This document shows positions 62,177-64,000 of a stretch of 64,000 nt of DNA, in pieces. The notes under the pieces were generated by a model, which saw only the letters and a list, made by a program, of their open reading frames with translations, searched no databases and had not been told where the DNA came from. Location: contig NW_026515454.1 in the NCBI RefSeq assembly GCF_014898815.1, positions 868,001 to 932,000 on the forward strand, in the 5' to 3' direction. The position numbers and the translations under genes were made by a program. Numbering within the stretch: position 1 is the first letter of the stretch; the number at the start of each line of letters is the position of its first letter. This DNA comes from Panonychus citri (Eukaryota > Arthropoda > Arachnida > Trombidiformes > Tetranychidae).

Positions 62177-64000
62177 ATGGGTGAGGTGGATAAATTGATC
62201 GCCGAAAGGGATAACCTTAAAGAGGAAATTGAGAGACTTCAAGAGGAGATTAACCTTTCAGCCAAAGAGAAACATCAATCTGCTCAATTGGGTCTTCATT
62301 TGTTGGAGGAGAAAAGTAAACTTCAAACTCGATACGATGAATTGGAATCGCTTCATGAATCAACCCGATCAGAATTGGAGACACTTCGAGATGCATTTAC
62401 TTCCTTTCAAACTCGACAAAAGGCTTCAGTTGACCGAGGAATTGAACAAGAGGAGAGTTTACTTGAAGAATCGGCCTCGAAAGACGCTAAATTTGCTACC
62501 GTTTTACTTGAACTTGAACGGGAATTGAAATCGGTTCGAGCTGAATTGGCTCGGGTTGAAGGGGAAAAGGAGAGATTCCTATCTGAACACAATGAGTTAA
62601 CCAAACAATTGGAGATCGTTGAATGGGAAAGGAAAAACATGAAAATGGAGATCAAAGATTTGAAAGCTCGAGAATCTCGACTCTCAAGTGATATCAATGA
62701 ATTGGAAGAGGAAAACATTTACCTTCAGAAAACAGTTTCCAATCTCAAATCTAATCAGATAGAATATGAGACAGTTAAACATGATGTTGCTCGATTACAG
62801 GACGAAGTTGATCTTCGAAGACTTCAGGTAGAAGAATTTGAAACCTTAAAGAATATCGCTGAGAAACACATGAAGGAAGCATTGGAAGCCCTCGAATCGG
62901 AACGGGAACAAAAATATGAACTTAAAAAGAAACTGGATGAAAGATGTTCCGGTGAACCGAAATTCAATGTTACCAATATTGGCCTCAAGTTTCCGGGAAT
63001 TTTTGATGATCAACTCACGACAACCGATGCGTCTGTTGGTAAAGTTGATGAAGATGACGATGGATCAATACCATTATTACATCAATTGGAATCTGATATG
63101 ATTAAAGCTCGAAACGAGGGATTGGATAATGATTCTTACAGTTACGATGAATCTCAACCATCATCACTTTTTGGTGAAGTTCATCTGACTGAGATTAAGA
63201 AATTAGAGAAAGATCTTGAATCAGCTGAGAATGAGAAGAATCAAATTACCCAGAAACTCAATGAGACTCATGGATTATTGGAATCGACGAAATCTGAACT
63301 TTTGGCCCACCAATCGCGATTATCCAAGTTAACTAATCATATCAGCGGGATAATTACCAGTGAAGGTGCCGATCTAAATATGATTAGCTCATTTGAAGGT
63401 GAATTCCCTGAATTTAAACAATTTATCGGCCAATTGTGTGATAAAATCCGTCGATCAAAGGAAACCCCTGAAGGAAGAGATGAACTTGATGAGATTAAAC
63501 GACAATTACGAGAATGTGAAACTCTTCGAGATGAACTTTCCTCTGATCTTGATTTTCTCAACAATTTAGCCGAAAATGCAACCAGCCAATCGTCAGGTAC
63601 TCTTGATGATCTTAACAGAATTTCGGAACAATTAGCTATTCTTTATTATCACATTTGCTCAGTTTCCGGAGAAGAACCTGTTCGAATTATCTTGGACCAT
63701 GCAAAAGAGTTCGAAGTACCTTCAATCCTACGAACAGAAAATGCAATGAACGATGAGCGAAGTTATAAAATTTTGGACACTCTAAAATCGGGAATAATGA
63801 CCTCATGTGAATGTCGTAAAACAATGGAAACAATTGACGATCAAATGAAACATTTAGATTGTGCAGTTGAATCAATTATCGATATAAAATCAGCAACCAC
63901 TCGAATTAAGAATAAATCTGAGGCCAAATCTGAATCAACGAGTAATCAACAAAACGATCAACAAAACTCCCTCACCTCCGATTTAACCGGAAGTGGGTCA
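62177..64000 (+). CDS. BicD: Bicaudal-D homologue, 5' portion (runs off window)
   Basis: Dynein/dynactin adaptor for transport of mRNPs and vesicles along microtubules. 608 codons are open to the window end with no stop. Nearly continuous coiled coil: LIAERDNLKEEIERLQEE, then LGLHLLEEKSKLQ, EESLLEESASKDAKF and LEEENIYLQKTVS, which match the N-terminal dynein-binding coiled coil of BICD proteins, followed by EVHLTEIKKLEKDL and LAILYYHICSVSGEEPVRI, typical of the middle region. The C-terminal cargo-binding coil lies beyond the window. I use ATG 62177; the frame is open back to 62147, just after a possible acceptor, so an upstream coding exon cannot be excluded. Confidence 0.93.
   Translation, partial: MGEVDKLIAERDNLKEEIERLQEEINLSAKEKHQSAQLGLHLLEEKSKLQTRYDELESLHESTRSELETLRDAFTSFQTRQKASVDRGIEQEESLLEESASKDAKFATVLLELERELKSVRAELARVEGEKERFLSEHNELTKQLEIVEWERKNMKMEIKDLKARESRLSSDINELEEENIYLQKTVSNLKSNQIEYETVKHDVARLQDEVDLRRLQVEEFETLKNIAEKHMKEALEALESEREQKYELKKKLDERCSGEPKFNVTNIGLKFPGIFDDQLTTTDASVGKVDEDDDGSIPLLHQLESDMIKARNEGLDNDSYSYDESQPSSLFGEVHLTEIKKLEKDLESAENEKNQITQKLNETHGLLESTKSELLAHQSRLSKLTNHISGIITSEGADLNMISSFEGEFPEFKQFIGQLCDKIRRSKETPEGRDELDEIKRQLRECETLRDELSSDLDFLNNLAENATSQSSGTLDDLNRISEQLAILYYHICSVSGEEPVRIILDHAKEFEVPSILRTENAMNDERSYKILDTLKSGIMTSCECRKTMETIDDQMKHLDCAVESIIDIKSATTRIKNKSEAKSESTSNQQNDQQNSLTSDLTGSGS

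Overview
Nature of the window. This is nuclear DNA from an animal, almost certainly an arthropod and probably a mite; a web-spinning (tetranychid) mite is my best guess, not a proof. The DNA is AT-rich, introns are few, and several genes are single open frames. The recognisable host genes are metazoan: a Vav-type Rho GEF, a Bicaudal-D homologue, ionotropic-receptor-like membrane proteins and a secreted Gly/Ala/Ser-rich, silk-like protein.

Layout. 1-10.5 kb: an isolated minus-strand exon, DXO-like gene A and Vav. 10.5-27.6 kb: two ionotropic-receptor-like paralogues. The first is split by a 13.9-kb Polinton/Maverick element (element 1, 11139-25003; 39-bp terminal inverted repeats; 6-bp target duplication GACATC). 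The second is uninterrupted and preserves the empty site. 28.8-38.9 kb: DXO-like genes B to F. 39034-55801: a second, different Polinton (element 2; diverged inverted repeats starting AGTAGTA; target duplication ATTAAT) inserted about 110 bp upstream of gene F. 56.4-59.1 kb: DXO-like genes G and H, head to head. 59.5-64 kb: the silk-like gene, a two-exon gene with a possible SPRY domain, and the 5' part of BicD, which runs off the window.

The two Polintons share a block: packaging ATPase, small basic GG protein, unknown late protein, integrase with C-terminal chromodomain, capsid-associated protein, pVI-like protein, F54H12.2-like capsid protein and adenain-like protease. Each also carries a protein-primed family-B DNA polymerase. 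Both are decaying: polymerase, protease and capsid-associated genes are frameshifted in both, the integrase and capsid genes only in element 2. ATPases are open in both.

Most notable. (1) Both Polintons encode a core-length TATA-binding-protein-like protein, and element 2 also encodes a likely PC4-type coactivator, so these elements seem to have carried their own Pol II initiation factors; TATA boxes precede several of their genes. (2) Eight clustered paralogues of the DXO/Rai1 decapping-nuclease family have lost most catalytic acidic residues, a rapidly diversifying pseudoenzyme family. (3) Subterminal perfect or near-perfect hairpins lie at Polinton ends, and element 2 has a fused two-domain dUTPase whose motif 5 follows the second domain. 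All calls rest on reading translated sequence by eye; no database search was run.
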